DNA of 59,877 nt from Mesorhizobium sp. (GCA_004963905.1 SUGL01000036.1:1-59877), one strand, 5' to 3'. Positions 35,048 through 44,365 are shown, counted from the stretch's first letter. Numbers and translations: made by a program. The notes: generated by a model from the letters alone, not told the origin.

Positions 35048-36346
35048 ATGCGACGGATAGTCGTTACAGGCATGGGCGCGGTCACCCCGCTGGCCGCAAA
35101 TGTCGAGACTTCGTGGTCGCGCCTCCTGGCCGGCCGCTCCGGCATCCGCAGGCTTGCGGACGATGTGGTGGCAGATTTGCCCGCCAAGATCGGCGGCGTG
35201 GTTCCCTCCCTGGAGGACGACCCTGAAGCCGGCTTCGATCCGAATGCGTTCCTGGCTCCGAAGGATCAGCGCAAGATCGACCGCTTCATTCTCTTCGCGC
35301 TGGCGGCGGCGGAAGAGGCGCTTGCCCAGGCGAAGTGGAAGCCGGCCTCGGAAAATGAACAGATCCGTACCGCAACGATCATCGCTTCAGGTATCGGAGG
35401 GTTTCCCGCCATAACCGAGGCGGTGCGGACGGTCGACCAGCGCGGCGTTCGGCGTCTTTCGCCGTTCACGGTGCCGTCTTTCCTGGTGAACCTCGCGGCG
35501 GGCCACATCTCGATCCGCTACGGCTTCAAAGGCCACATCGGCGCGCCGGTGACGGCGTGCGCCGCCGGCATACAGGCAATCGGTGATGCGGCACGCATCA
35601 TCCGCGCCGATGAAGCCGACGTCGCCGTGTGCGGCGGCACGGAAGCCTGCATGAACACCGTCAGTCTGGGTGGCTTTGCGGCGGCACGCTCGCTTTCAAC
35701 CTCTTACAATCACCGCCCCGATCAGGCCTCTCGTCCGTTCGACATATCGCGCGACGGCTTCGTCATGGGCGAAGGCGCCGGCATCCTGGTCATCGAGGAG
35801 TTGAACCATGCGCTGGCGCGCGGCGCCAAACCGCTCGCCGAGGTCGTCGGCTACGGCACGACGGCGGATGCGCATCATGTCACTTCCGGTCCCGAGGACG
35901 GCGATGGCGCGCGCCGTGCCATGGAGATCGCGATTGCCCAGGCCGGCATCTCACCGCGCGAGATTCGCCATCTCAATGCCCACGCGACCTCCACTCCGGT
36001 GGGCGACCTGGGAGAAATCGAGGCGATCAAAAGCGTCTTCGGTACGGATTGCTCGATCGCCGTCAGCGGAACGAAATCGGCGACCGGACACCTGCTCGGG
36101 GCCGCGGGCGGGCTTGGCGCGATCTTCACCATCCTGGCGCTCAGGGATCAGGTGGCACCGCCCACGCTCAATTTGAGCACCCCTGATCCAGCCGGCGAAG
36201 GGATAGACTTCGTCGCCAACCGGGCTCGGCCGATGGAGATGGACTACGCGATCGCCAACGGTTTCGGCTTCGGAGGCGTCAACGCCAGCGCCCTGTTCCG
36301 GCGCTGGGACGGGCACGGCGTGAACGGCCGAGCCGCTCCCGACTGA
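35048..36346 (+). CDS. Beta-ketoacyl-ACP synthase II (FabF-like)
   Basis: A 432-residue thiolase-fold condensing enzyme with the full Cys-His-His set: C171 in VTACAAGIQ, H312 in NAHATSTPVGD and H348 in SGTKSATGHLLGAAGG. It condenses malonyl-ACP with acyl-ACP. No acyl carrier protein, fabG or other fatty-acid gene adjoins, and it sits with a TetR regulator and an SDR, so it is more likely an accessory condensing enzyme than the housekeeping fabF. AGGAG lies upstream of ATG 35048. Confidence 0.92.
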   Translation: MRRIVVTGMGAVTPLAANVETSWSRLLAGRSGIRRLADDVVADLPAKIGGVVPSLEDDPEAGFDPNAFLAPKDQRKIDRFILFALAAAEEALAQAKWKPASENEQIRTATIIASGIGGFPAITEAVRTVDQRGVRRLSPFTVPSFLVNLAAGHISIRYGFKGHIGAPVTACAAGIQAIGDAARIIRADEADVAVCGGTEACMNTVSLGGFAAARSLSTSYNHRPDQASRPFDISRDGFVMGEGAGILVIEELNHALARGAKPLAEVVGYGTTADAHHVTSGPEDGDGARRAMEIAIAQAGISPREIRHLNAHATSTPVGDLGEIEAIKSVFGTDCSIAVSGTKSATGHLLGAAGGLGAIFTILALRDQVAPPTLNLSTPDPAGEGIDFVANRARPMEMDYAIANGFGFGGVNASALFRRWDGHGVNGRAAPD

Positions 36347-36405
36347 CGCTCTTCGCTTCGGCATTCCTGTTTCCCAATCCAATTCAACCCAAAGAAAGTG
36401 ATCCC

Positions 36406-37221
36406 ATGAACAAGATCAGTCCCGGCGTCGCCATCGTCACAGGGGCATCCTCCGGCATCGGGCTCGCAACGGCCAAGGCCCTGCAGAATGCAGGCTTTCG
36501 CGTGCTCGGAACCAGCCGTCGCGCGGTTTCCAAGAATTCCGGCGGCATTACCATGCTGACCTGCGACGTGACCGACGACGCGTCCGTGGCGAAGCTGGTC
36601 GACGAGGTGCTGGCCGAGGCCGGGCGCATCGACCTGCTCGTCAACAATGCCGGCTTGGGCCTGCTTGGCGGCGCCGAGGAATCCTCGACCGCGCAGGCTC
36701 AGGCTTTGTTCAACGTGAATGTCTTCGGTGTCATCCGAATGATCAACGCGGTGCTGCCGACCATGCGACGGCAAGGAAAAGGCCGAATCGTCAACTTGAG
36801 CTCGGTGCAGGGTTTCATCCCGGCTCCCTATTTCGCGCTCTATTCGTCGACCAAACACGCCGTTGAAGGCTATTCGGAATCGCTTGATCACGAACTGCGG
36901 ACGTTCGGAATTCGCGTCGCCTTGGTCGAGCCGGCCTACACCCGCACCTCCTTCGAAGACAATCTCGCCAGGCCGGACCAGTTGCTTGATATTTATGACG
37001 CCGCGCGCGCCGGCATGACTATGGCCGTGCGGAAGGCGATGGAAAAAGGCGACACGCCCGAAGTGGTCGCCAATACTATTTTGGCGGCCGCGACCGATCC
37101 CAGACCGAAAACGCGCTATGCGGCGGGAAAAATGGCGCGCCAGGTCAGTTTGCTGCGCCGCTTCGTCCCCGCATCCGCGTTCGACCAGAGCTTGCGAAAG
37201 CAACTCGGCCTACCGGTCTGA
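36406..37221 (+). CDS. SDR-family oxidoreductase, canonical
   Basis: A 271-residue classical short-chain dehydrogenase: VTGASSGIGLATAKAL nucleotide loop, LVNNAGLGLLGG, catalytic Ser in VNLSSVQG and the intact YSSTK (YxxxK). The C-terminal extension past residue 200 and ALYSSTKHAVEGYSESLDHEL resemble the oxidoreductases with broad substrate range. It is the third gene of the TetR-FabF-SDR group, 59 bp after the synthase. Confidence 0.92.
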   Translation: MNKISPGVAIVTGASSGIGLATAKALQNAGFRVLGTSRRAVSKNSGGITMLTCDVTDDASVAKLVDEVLAEAGRIDLLVNNAGLGLLGGAEESSTAQAQALFNVNVFGVIRMINAVLPTMRRQGKGRIVNLSSVQGFIPAPYFALYSSTKHAVEGYSESLDHELRTFGIRVALVEPAYTRTSFEDNLARPDQLLDIYDAARAGMTMAVRKAMEKGDTPEVVANTILAAATDPRPKTRYAAGKMARQVSLLRRFVPASAFDQSLRKQLGLPV

Positions 37222-37254
37222 CATCCACCGCGCACCTTTTGGCGACGTCCACGC

Positions 37255-39267
37255 TCAGGCAGCGCTGCCGGTTCGGCGCAACCCTTTTGGGTCAAGGGCG
37301 GCGTGAGCGGCGCCGGCGTCGTCGAAACGCTTTGCTTCGAAGGCAAGCGCATCATGCATGGGAAGCGCTGCCGAGAAGAGGAAGCCCTGTACGATCGTGC
37401 AATCGAGCGAGCGCAGGATCAGGCGATCGGCGTCGGTTTCCACGCCCTCCGCCATCACCTCTATGCCCAGCGTTCGGCCGAGATCGATGACCGCCTTGAC
37501 GAGAGCCTGGTCCTCCACGGACTTGGCCAGATCGCGAACGAAGTCCTTGTCGATCTTGATCTTGCGGATGCGGCTGTCCTTCAGCGAAACCAGGGTCGAG
37601 AAGCCGGTGCCGAAATCGTCGAGCACGATCGAAATGCCCGCGTCCGCCAGGCGCTCCAGCTTTTCGTCGACCCTGTCGCGATCCACGGGTGCCTCTTCCG
37701 TGATCTCCAGCTCGAGCATCGCCGCGGGAACATTCTTTGCCTGGAGGCCGTCGAGTATCATATCGTCGACATTGCCGGCCTCGAGCTCGCGCGGCGAAAG
37801 ATTCATCGCGACGCGCACATCCCGGCGCCCGCTCCTCGCCAGCTCCTCGACCATGGAGCAGCAATTGAGAAACACCGTCTCCGTCAGCAGGGAAAGCAGG
37901 CCGGTTTCGCGCGCCGCGGTGACGATCTCGGGCGGGGCAATGGCCCCATGAAGCGGGTGCCGCCACCGCAGCAGCGCTTCGAAACCGACCACTGCGTGGG
38001 TATCCAGCCGCACGATGGGCTGGAACCATGAGCAAAGCGTGCCCGCTTCGATGGCTCCGCGCAGGTCGCGCTCGATGCACTGCTTGCGTTCGAGCCCGCG
38101 GTCGAGCTCGGCATCGAAGAGGCAGTATTCGTTCCTGCCGCCGCGCTTGGCCGCATAGAGCGCGAAATCCGCGCGCAGCAGCATCTCCGTCAATTGCGGT
38201 TTCTCCGACACGTAGATGCCGATCGACGCGCCGACGCGCACCGAATTCAACACCGGATCCGGATCGGCGATGGCCGCGATGATCGCCGATGCAAGTGCGT
38301 CGGCCGAATGCCGGGACATCGAGGCGGGAAAGAGCAGCACGAACTCGTCGCCGCCGATGCGCGCAATCGTCGCCTCAGGCGGGGCATGGTTCTCGATCCT
38401 GCGAGCGACCCTGACCAAAAGGTCGTCGCCGATATTGTGACCATAGGTGTCGTTGACCGATTTGAAGCCGTCGAGGTCGATCAGCATGGCGACGAACGGA
38501 CCGTCGGAACGCCCCAGTTGGGAGATAGCCTGCTCCAGCCCATACCTGTTGAGCAAATTCGTCAGCGGATCCCGCCTGGAGTTTTGTTCCATCCGGGCGG
38601 CGAACGCCCTCGCCTCGTATTTGAGGCGGCTCGTCTCCCGGAAGCGGGCCTGCCCGAGCAGCGAGCTTCTGATCATTCCCGCGAGAAAAAGCAGGATGGT
38701 GAAACCGAGGACGTAATTCTCGATATTGCCTTTCGCCAGCACGCACGCAGCGCTGACCAGCAGCGGCAGCGTCATGAAGTTGATCGAAGCCGGCGCGTAT
38801 GATGCCCCGTAGGTGACCGAACCGGCCGACAGACCCGCAAGAACGATCAGATAGAGCGGCGCCTGGGACGTGCTGTACCCGTCCGACAGCACGGCCAGAA
38901 AAGACCACGCGATGCCGGATGCCAGAGCCAACAGCCCGTAAAGCGAAAGCCGGGCGGCGACCGGCTTCAGCCCGCCATCGGGCCTACTACTAGGCCCAGT
39001 GCCGGGAACGTCCGCCTGGGCGAGGGCAAGCCCTATGCGGGCGGCGTTGATGACGCTGACGGTCGCGAACCACAGCAGTGCCGCAAGGCCGGCGCCCGAG
39101 AGCATCAGCACGGCCAGGATCAGGGCCGAGAGCACCGTGCCGGTGGGCATCGAAATGAAGAGCCCCGTCCTGAGATCGGCGAGTTGGTCCCGCAGGATTC
39201 CCGCTTCCACGGTTTCGCTTTGCCCCGCAGGGGCGGAACCTGGGCCAGGCTGCTCGGAATTGCTCAT
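37255..39267 (-). CDS. Membrane-bound GGDEF-EAL protein
   Basis: A 670-residue cyclic-di-GMP enzyme. Residues ~40-205 contain about five hydrophobic helices of a membrane sensor. Residues ~228-390 form the GGDEF domain with the intact GGDEF at 305-309. Residues ~395-645 form the EAL domain with EAL at 430-432, plus NLSPREL, LEITEE, DDFGTGFSTL and QGFLFS. All key residues for both synthesis and hydrolysis seem kept, so the net activity cannot be predicted. It is convergent with the SDR gene and stands alone. Confidence 0.95.
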   Translation of the reverse strand: MSNSEQPGPGSAPAGQSETVEAGILRDQLADLRTGLFISMPTGTVLSALILAVLMLSGAGLAALLWFATVSVINAARIGLALAQADVPGTGPSSRPDGGLKPVAARLSLYGLLALASGIAWSFLAVLSDGYSTSQAPLYLIVLAGLSAGSVTYGASYAPASINFMTLPLLVSAACVLAKGNIENYVLGFTILLFLAGMIRSSLLGQARFRETSRLKYEARAFAARMEQNSRRDPLTNLLNRYGLEQAISQLGRSDGPFVAMLIDLDGFKSVNDTYGHNIGDDLLVRVARRIENHAPPEATIARIGGDEFVLLFPASMSRHSADALASAIIAAIADPDPVLNSVRVGASIGIYVSEKPQLTEMLLRADFALYAAKRGGRNEYCLFDAELDRGLERKQCIERDLRGAIEAGTLCSWFQPIVRLDTHAVVGFEALLRWRHPLHGAIAPPEIVTAARETGLLSLLTETVFLNCCSMVEELARSGRRDVRVAMNLSPRELEAGNVDDMILDGLQAKNVPAAMLELEITEEAPVDRDRVDEKLERLADAGISIVLDDFGTGFSTLVSLKDSRIRKIKIDKDFVRDLAKSVEDQALVKAVIDLGRTLGIEVMAEGVETDADRLILRSLDCTIVQGFLFSAALPMHDALAFEAKRFDDAGAAHAALDPKGLRRTGSAA

Positions 39268-40000
39268 ATGCCAACTGGCTAAACCAGTGGCATGAAAATC
39301 GCGTTAAGGATTTCAGCAGCTTACGGGCACACTTTTCCTGGAATTGCTCTAGCCTGACGGGGCCGGCGCGAACGGCAAAATTGGGTCACAAGCGAACCTC
39401 GAACGCGATCTCCTGCCTGCTCGGTCCGATCGGTCCACGGTCGTTCCAAATCCGGGCGCACCCCATCGCTGCCGTGAGCCAAAACAGGCCGGCCCTGGCG
39501 CCAGTTCCGGTTCTTCGGTTGACTGCGGCTGCTGTCGGCAATATTGATCTACCGGGGACTTAATGCGGGTGGTGTCAAAGCAAATGCTTGTGGGGGCGGA
39601 TCGTGCCGTTTTTTGGCGCGATGCAATACAGTTTTTCGATTTGGCGAAGGTTGCGGCGTTTTTCGTGCGCCTCCCCTCGCATCGACTGTCGGACTATCGC
39701 TCATTCATTTGGCAGCGCATAAAGGGTTGCAGTCGCGCGCGGTGGAAAGCCGATGCACGTGTGGCTTGGGGCATTGACGAAACATTTGTCGAGTGGGGCG
39801 CGCAGGATGCGAACTTCCGTCTTCCGCCTGCATGACAGGGATATCATCCGGCGACCCGGCGCCAGAGCGGCGGAGGTGCTGCCCCTTTGGCACAAACCTG
39901 CCGATCGCAGCCGCACCGCCGCGAATGAGAGGATCGTGCTTGGCAAAATAGCGGCCGCTCACACCCGCAAAAGCGCAGGTCAGACGGCGATCATTGTCCC
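39268..40000. other. 733-bp region without a supported gene
   Basis: Contains a half copy of the dispersed repeat (39328-39350). The stretch 39540-39800 has lower GC and short open frames on both strands with no recognisable content. It precedes the glycosyltransferase genes and may be decayed sequence or contain their promoter. Confidence 0.45.
39328..39350 (-). repeat. Dispersed repeat, half copy
   Basis: On the minus strand this is 23 bases starting AGAGCAATTCCAGG and ending AAAAGTGTG, identical to 59824-59846. The rest of the ~50-base element does not continue beyond it. It lies just upstream of the GGDEF-EAL gene. Confidence 0.8.
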
Positions 40001-40726
40001 ATGAATATACCCAGGAATCTCGGTCACATCTGGATTGGGCCCAAGGTCGCTCCGACAGAGTGGATGCGGACGTGGATCGACAGGCATCCCGGCTGGAACT
40101 ACACGCTTTACGACAATGATTTCCTGAACGGCGGAGAGTTCAGGACCGGGCCTCAGATCAGCGAGTACATGAAGCGGGGATGGTATGCCGGCGCCGCCGA
40201 TTTGCTGCGCTATGAAATACTGTACAAGCATGGCGGCTACATCGCCGGAGCAGACAGTATCTGCGTCAACCCCATCGATGATCTGTTCGACGACGGAGGC
40301 GAGCTCTACACCGTCTATGAGAACGAGTTTCTCAGGGGGCAACTTGTTGCCCCCATCGTGGCGTCAGCGCCAAACCATCCTTTCCTGAAGGAAATCATCG
40401 ACCGGCTGTCGAAAATACCGCCGCAGCAGCTCGATCATCCTTGGCGTCAAACGGGCAATCTTTTTGTTGCCGAGCTCATAGAAGAACTCCGCCCCGAGAT
40501 TGTCATCTGGCCGTCTCACACCCTTATCCCGGAGCACTTCCTCGGCCGGAAATATACCGGGCCGGGAAAAATCTATGCCCATCAGAAATTCGGCGAGACA
40601 ACAGACGCGTACAAATTCGGATCGCTGCTTGACAAAATTCGCGAAATTCCCCGCTCGCTCTATGCCTCTTCCGCGAGGAAAAGGCTGAGGGCACTGAAGG
40701 CGTCGGCGGCCAAAGACCATGGATAG
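40001..40726 (+). CDS. GT32-type glycosyltransferase
   Basis: A 241-residue glycosyltransferase of the DXD-sugar-binding (GT32, capsular) group: IPRNLGHIWIGPKVAPTEWM at the N-terminus and AADLLRYEILYKHGGYIAGAD in the donor-binding region. The usual DxD appears as GxD (IAGAD), so the first metal-binding Asp seems lost. It overlaps the next glycosyltransferase by eight bases. Together they probably decorate a surface polysaccharide or lipopolysaccharide. Confidence 0.85.
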   Translation: MNIPRNLGHIWIGPKVAPTEWMRTWIDRHPGWNYTLYDNDFLNGGEFRTGPQISEYMKRGWYAGAADLLRYEILYKHGGYIAGADSICVNPIDDLFDDGGELYTVYENEFLRGQLVAPIVASAPNHPFLKEIIDRLSKIPPQQLDHPWRQTGNLFVAELIEELRPEIVIWPSHTLIPEHFLGRKYTGPGKIYAHQKFGETTDAYKFGSLLDKIREIPRSLYASSARKRLRALKASAAKDHG

Positions 40727-41558
40727 CTCTTCCTCTCGAGCAATCGAATTTCCGAAGCTGGGCGTATTCGTCCTGACCGTGGAGCCGACGGGCGGAGCCC
40801 GCAGGATGCACGCTGCCAACGAACTAGGCCGCGTCGGCCTTTCCTTCGATTTCGTGCAGGGCGTCGATCAAAACAGCGCCGAGATCGATCGTGCATACTC
40901 ACGCCTGCTGAATTGGACCCTTCACAAGCGCTCGCTTACGAGGGGCGAGATTTCCGTCTATCTCGGGCACCGGAAGATCTGGCAAGAAGTGATGCGCAAA
41001 GGGATGGATTTTGCGTTGGTCTTTGAGGACGATTTCAAAATCCGCGATGACGAGCAATTCGTCCAGGCGATAAACGATGCCATTTCTCACCGAGGCATTT
41101 GGAGCATCGTAAAGTTCTTCGATTTCAATCATAAGAAAGTTGTCGAGTCGATTAAAATCGGGGCCACGCATCTGGTCGGATACAAGTACCCGGCCTCGGG
41201 CGCGGTAGCCTATCTGATCAGCAGGCAGGCGGCTCAATCGCTTCTGCGTCGTCGTCATTTGTTCAGGCCTATCGACGAGGACTTTTCCCATCCGTGGGAG
41301 TTTTCCATCCGCGTGTGGTCGACTTCTCCCAATCTGGTCGACGAAGTGAGCCTCAAGCTCGGCGGGTCCATTCTGGAAAGTGAACGGAGCGACCTGAGAA
41401 GCAAGAGGATCGTGGTTCGGTCCGTATGGGGGAATTTCCTGCAGGCGAGGAAATTCCTGCGGTCGCTTTGGTATCGCCGAGCGCGTGCGGCCAACGCGCC
41501 GGAGACTGTAAGAACGCGGGCGGCCGTGGATGACAGGGCAACCTGTAAAGACGCCTGA
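40719..41558 (+). CDS. GT25-type glycosyltransferase
   Basis: A 279-residue protein of the LPS-biosynthesis glycosyltransferase 25 family. Characteristic parts are FVLTVEPTGGARRMHAANEL, the core SLTRGEISVYLGHRKIWQEV and ALVFEDDFKI, the last with the EDD metal site. The C-terminal ~60 residues are basic. It is coupled to the GT32 gene (8-base overlap), and its stop codon is 11 bp from the convergent Mur-ligase gene. Confidence 0.9.
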   Translation: MDSSSSRAIEFPKLGVFVLTVEPTGGARRMHAANELGRVGLSFDFVQGVDQNSAEIDRAYSRLLNWTLHKRSLTRGEISVYLGHRKIWQEVMRKGMDFALVFEDDFKIRDDEQFVQAINDAISHRGIWSIVKFFDFNHKKVVESIKIGATHLVGYKYPASGAVAYLISRQAAQSLLRRRHLFRPIDEDFSHPWEFSIRVWSTSPNLVDEVSLKLGGSILESERSDLRSKRIVVRSVWGNFLQARKFLRSLWYRRARAANAPETVRTRAAVDDRATCKDA

Positions 41559-41569
41559 TTACGGCGGGC

Positions 41570-43009
41570 TCACACTCGGAACAGCCTGAAAGGCGCGGCG
41601 ACCAGACGCCTGATCTTTTCCCTGCGCCGACGGCGTTTCTCACGACGCCGAATTCGCCCATGTTCGTGGAAGGGGTGGCTATAGAGACCGCAACTTACAC
41701 AGCCGATGGTGAAACCGCATCGCTTTTCCCAGCATTTGACATCGCTGGTCCAGGCAAGCGCAACTCTCTCCAGATGCAGGCTGCTCGAACTTTTCAAAAG
41801 GATGAGGTCGCCTTCGACAGCCGTTTTCTTTAAGTGGGCGTAGACATCGTAGACGTCGCGGAATCGGTGGAACCGTCCCGACGCGATGTCCTCTTCCGTG
41901 GCGCGAACCTTATGTGCATTGTCTCCCACCGCGATGACCTCGTCGGCAACCGCCCTCGCCCGTTGATAGGCCTTCGTGTACTTGGAATAAGGATTTCCCG
42001 CATAGTCGGAGATCTGCCCGATGACGACTTTGCGGCGTCTGTCGGTGGCGTCGCTCATAACATCGAAGGCAAGGTCTATCGTCCCGAAGGGCGCCTTGGC
42101 TGCATCGACGATGAAGGTGGGGCCGTGAGGCACCTCCATGATCTGGCAGCGATTGGGAACGCCGCCAAAGCCGGCTATCCGTTCCTTGATCTGTTCGGGC
42201 GAAACCCCGAGTTCGACGGCCGCCGCAAAAGCAGCCGTGACCGCGAGCCAGAAGTGCTTCCCCGGAAGGGGAGAAACGAGGGTCTCCTCATTGCCCTTCC
42301 AGGCGATGCGAACGCGCAACGGACCTGGGAAGGAGAACTCGGCTGACAGGACGCGGAAGTCGGCCCCCTCGTCCCGGCCATAGGTGACGATGCGCTCGCG
42401 CGTGCGGCGACGCATGGCGAGCACGTGTTCGTCATCCGCGTTGAGAAGCGCAAAGCCTCCGGGTCTGACTGCATTCACCAGCCAGCCCTTTTCATCGGCC
42501 ACCGCTTCGAGGCTGCGAAACACACTATAGTGTTCCAGATCGACGATGGTGACGATCGCGACATCGGGCTCAATCAAACGAGCGGATCGAGCCACCGATC
42601 CCTTTTTCGAAGCGCCGATTTCCAGAACGACGAACTCGCTGTTTCGAGATGCGGATGCCACCGCCGGCGCGATGTCAACCGCGGTGTTGTAGATCGCCTG
42701 GGTGGTGGTTGGCGCATGTGCCTCGAGCACGTGTCCCAGCAGGCTGGCGGTGGTTGTCTTGCCCGAACTTCCCGTGATGCCGATGAACGTCGCCGGATGG
42801 CCACGTCGATTGGAGCGCGCTCTCGATGCCGCAAGTTTTCGCCGAATGGCGTTTGGCAACTCGCGCCGGAGCGGCCGCGACACGGAGCGCAGCCAACCTT
42901 CTCTTGCAAATGGATTTAAGGAAATCATGACCGCCCGCCCCCGGGCATAATGGCGAAACAGGGCCATATCTGCAATGAGGGCCGTGCTGGACGCCTGCCG
43001 GGTCCGCAT
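41570..43009 (-). CDS. MurF-like Mur ligase with Cys/His and basic C-terminal tail
   Basis: A 479-residue ATP-dependent ligase. The P-loop GITGSSGKTTT is at residues 78-88 and the Mur central-domain features follow (FVVLEIGASKKGSVARSARL, NADDEHVLAM, PGKHFWLAVTAAFAAAVELG). A domain-3-like part follows (FIVDAAKAPFGTIDLAFDVM, KTAVEGDLILLKSSSSLHLE). The short N-terminus lacks a clear MurF domain 1. After residue ~424 comes an unusual tail: C426, C431, C437, C440 and H445, H448, H450, then a strongly basic end. Starts at 42967 or 42928 are possible. It is convergent with two glycosyltransferases and not in a division cluster, so a role outside normal peptidoglycan synthesis is likely but unproven. 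Confidence 0.8.
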   Translation of the reverse strand: MRTRQASSTALIADMALFRHYARGRAVMISLNPFAREGWLRSVSRPLRRELPNAIRRKLAASRARSNRRGHPATFIGITGSSGKTTTASLLGHVLEAHAPTTTQAIYNTAVDIAPAVASASRNSEFVVLEIGASKKGSVARSARLIEPDVAIVTIVDLEHYSVFRSLEAVADEKGWLVNAVRPGGFALLNADDEHVLAMRRRTRERIVTYGRDEGADFRVLSAEFSFPGPLRVRIAWKGNEETLVSPLPGKHFWLAVTAAFAAAVELGVSPEQIKERIAGFGGVPNRCQIMEVPHGPTFIVDAAKAPFGTIDLAFDVMSDATDRRRKVVIGQISDYAGNPYSKYTKAYQRARAVADEVIAVGDNAHKVRATEEDIASGRFHRFRDVYDVYAHLKKTAVEGDLILLKSSSSLHLERVALAWTSDVKCWEKRCGFTIGCVSCGLYSHPFHEHGRIRRREKRRRRREKIRRLVAAPFRLFRV

Positions 43010-43180
43010 GGCTCGATCGCCAGCCGGGAAGACTGGTCAAATGGACTTTCCGCGCAAGCTGCCGCCTTGCTCGGCGACCCGTGGGCAGCGACCCGGGGGC
43101 AGCAAGCCACGCGTGCGGGTTCGCCGCGGTCGCGCACGCCTTGCCGATCCCGGATCTTGCTGCGACGCAGCGGTATCCTC

Positions 43181-43513
43181 TCAACGCGGGAGCAGTCGAG
43201 AAATCTCGACCTTCGGCGCGAAAAAGCAGCGCAAATAGGGCTGGTTGGTTATGACGTAGTTGTTCTCGCAGATATGGTATTGGCCGTCCGGCGATTCCTG
43301 CACCCGGTCTCGCGGGATGTTGAAACCATCGGGCAGATAGACGTAGCCCCCGTCGACCCTGGACTGAACCGAAGACTGCGGTATGGCGCGGCAGTCATGA
43401 CCGCCGCAGCATTTGAACTTCGTTACCGGGTCAACCTTGTTTTCGTACCAGTCATGGGCATTGGCGCCTGTGGCGGCGGCAATGCACATGGCCGTGAAGA
43501 CGAACCTTCGCAT
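43181..43513 (-). CDS. Small secreted Cys-containing protein
   Basis: A 110-residue protein with a signal peptide (MRRFVFTAMCIAAATGANA). The mature part begins HDWYENKVDPVTKFKCCGGHDC and has further Cys (HICENNY, YLRCFF), giving likely disulphides in the periplasm. ATG 43513 starts the leader; the frame is open a few codons further. I recall similar small exported proteins in Rhizobiales but know no function. Confidence 0.75.
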   Translation of the reverse strand: MRRFVFTAMCIAAATGANAHDWYENKVDPVTKFKCCGGHDCRAIPQSSVQSRVDGGYVYLPDGFNIPRDRVQESPDGQYHICENNYVITNQPYLRCFFAPKVEISRLLPR

Positions 43514-43618
43514 GGCATTCCTCGTATCCGGAGGCACTGCTCATCGAACGTCATGTATATGGCGTTCCGCTGAAAATGCCATTGGTCCGGATGCCCGGCA
43601 AGGCCCAGGCAGGCTCGC

Positions 43619-44365
43619 TCAGACCAGCCGCTGCCCGCCGTCGATGTGGATGGTCTCGCCGGTCATGAACGCGTTCTGCATCAGATAAAGATAGGCCGGC
43701 GCGACGTCGGCCGGCGTCGCGATCCTGCCCGCCGGAATGCGGGCGCCCATCTGGTCGAAGTAGCCGGTTTTGGCTTCGCCGACGATCTCGTCCCACATCT
43801 CTGTATCCACCCAGCCGGGCGAGACGATGTTGACGCGCGTCGGCGCCAGCTCCAGCGCCAGCGCGCGGGCGAAATAGCTGAAGGAGCCGGCGATCGCCGA
43901 GACGACCGAGCCGCCGGGGACCGGCGGGCGGTCCTTGTTGATGCCGGAGGTGAAGGTCATGGAGCCGCCCTTCCTCAGCGTGCGCACCGCGTGCTTGGCG
44001 AGCATCACCGCGCCGATCAGCTTGCCGTCGACGAACTGGCGCACGAACGCCATGTCGGCTTCGCCGATCGGATAGTTGGGCGGCGGCGTGCCGGCGGTCG
44101 CCACCAGATGATCGAAGGCGCCGACTTCGTCGAACAGGCGGGCGACGTCCGCCTCGTTGGCCATGTCGGCGGCAACGCCCGTCACGCGCCCTGCCCCGGC
44201 GAGCCTTTTCTCGGCCGCCTTCAGCTTGTTGGCCGAGCGGCCGACTATCGCCACCTCCGCGCCGCTTTCCAGCGCGGCCGCCGCCACGCCGAAGCCGATG
44301 CCGGAGCTGCCTCCGACGACAATGATTTTCTTTCCATCGAGTGAAGTCATGGGGAGCGCAGCCAT
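43619..44365 (-). CDS. SDR-family oxidoreductase lacking YxxxK
   Basis: A 248-residue Rossmann protein: IIVVGGSSGIGFGVAAAALE, LVATAGTPPP, SPGWVDTEMW and a C-terminal IDGGQRLV. At the catalytic Tyr/Lys position the alignment reads VSAIA before GSFSYFARALALEL, so the classical YxxxK is absent, as in a subgroup of SDRs with similar sequence. GGAGG precedes ATG 44365. It lies 34 bp downstream of the VOC gene and both are divergent from a LysR regulator. Confidence 0.87.
   Translation of the reverse strand: MAALPMTSLDGKKIIVVGGSSGIGFGVAAAALESGAEVAIVGRSANKLKAAEKRLAGAGRVTGVAADMANEADVARLFDEVGAFDHLVATAGTPPPNYPIGEADMAFVRQFVDGKLIGAVMLAKHAVRTLRKGGSMTFTSGINKDRPPVPGGSVVSAIAGSFSYFARALALELAPTRVNIVSPGWVDTEMWDEIVGEAKTGYFDQMGARIPAGRIATPADVAPAYLYLMQNAFMTGETIHIDGGQRLV

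Noticed and set aside
40001..43009. Housekeeping cell-wall cluster
   Set aside because: No mra, mur, fts or ddl genes adjoin the Mur-like ligase, and the neighbours are glycosyltransferases.
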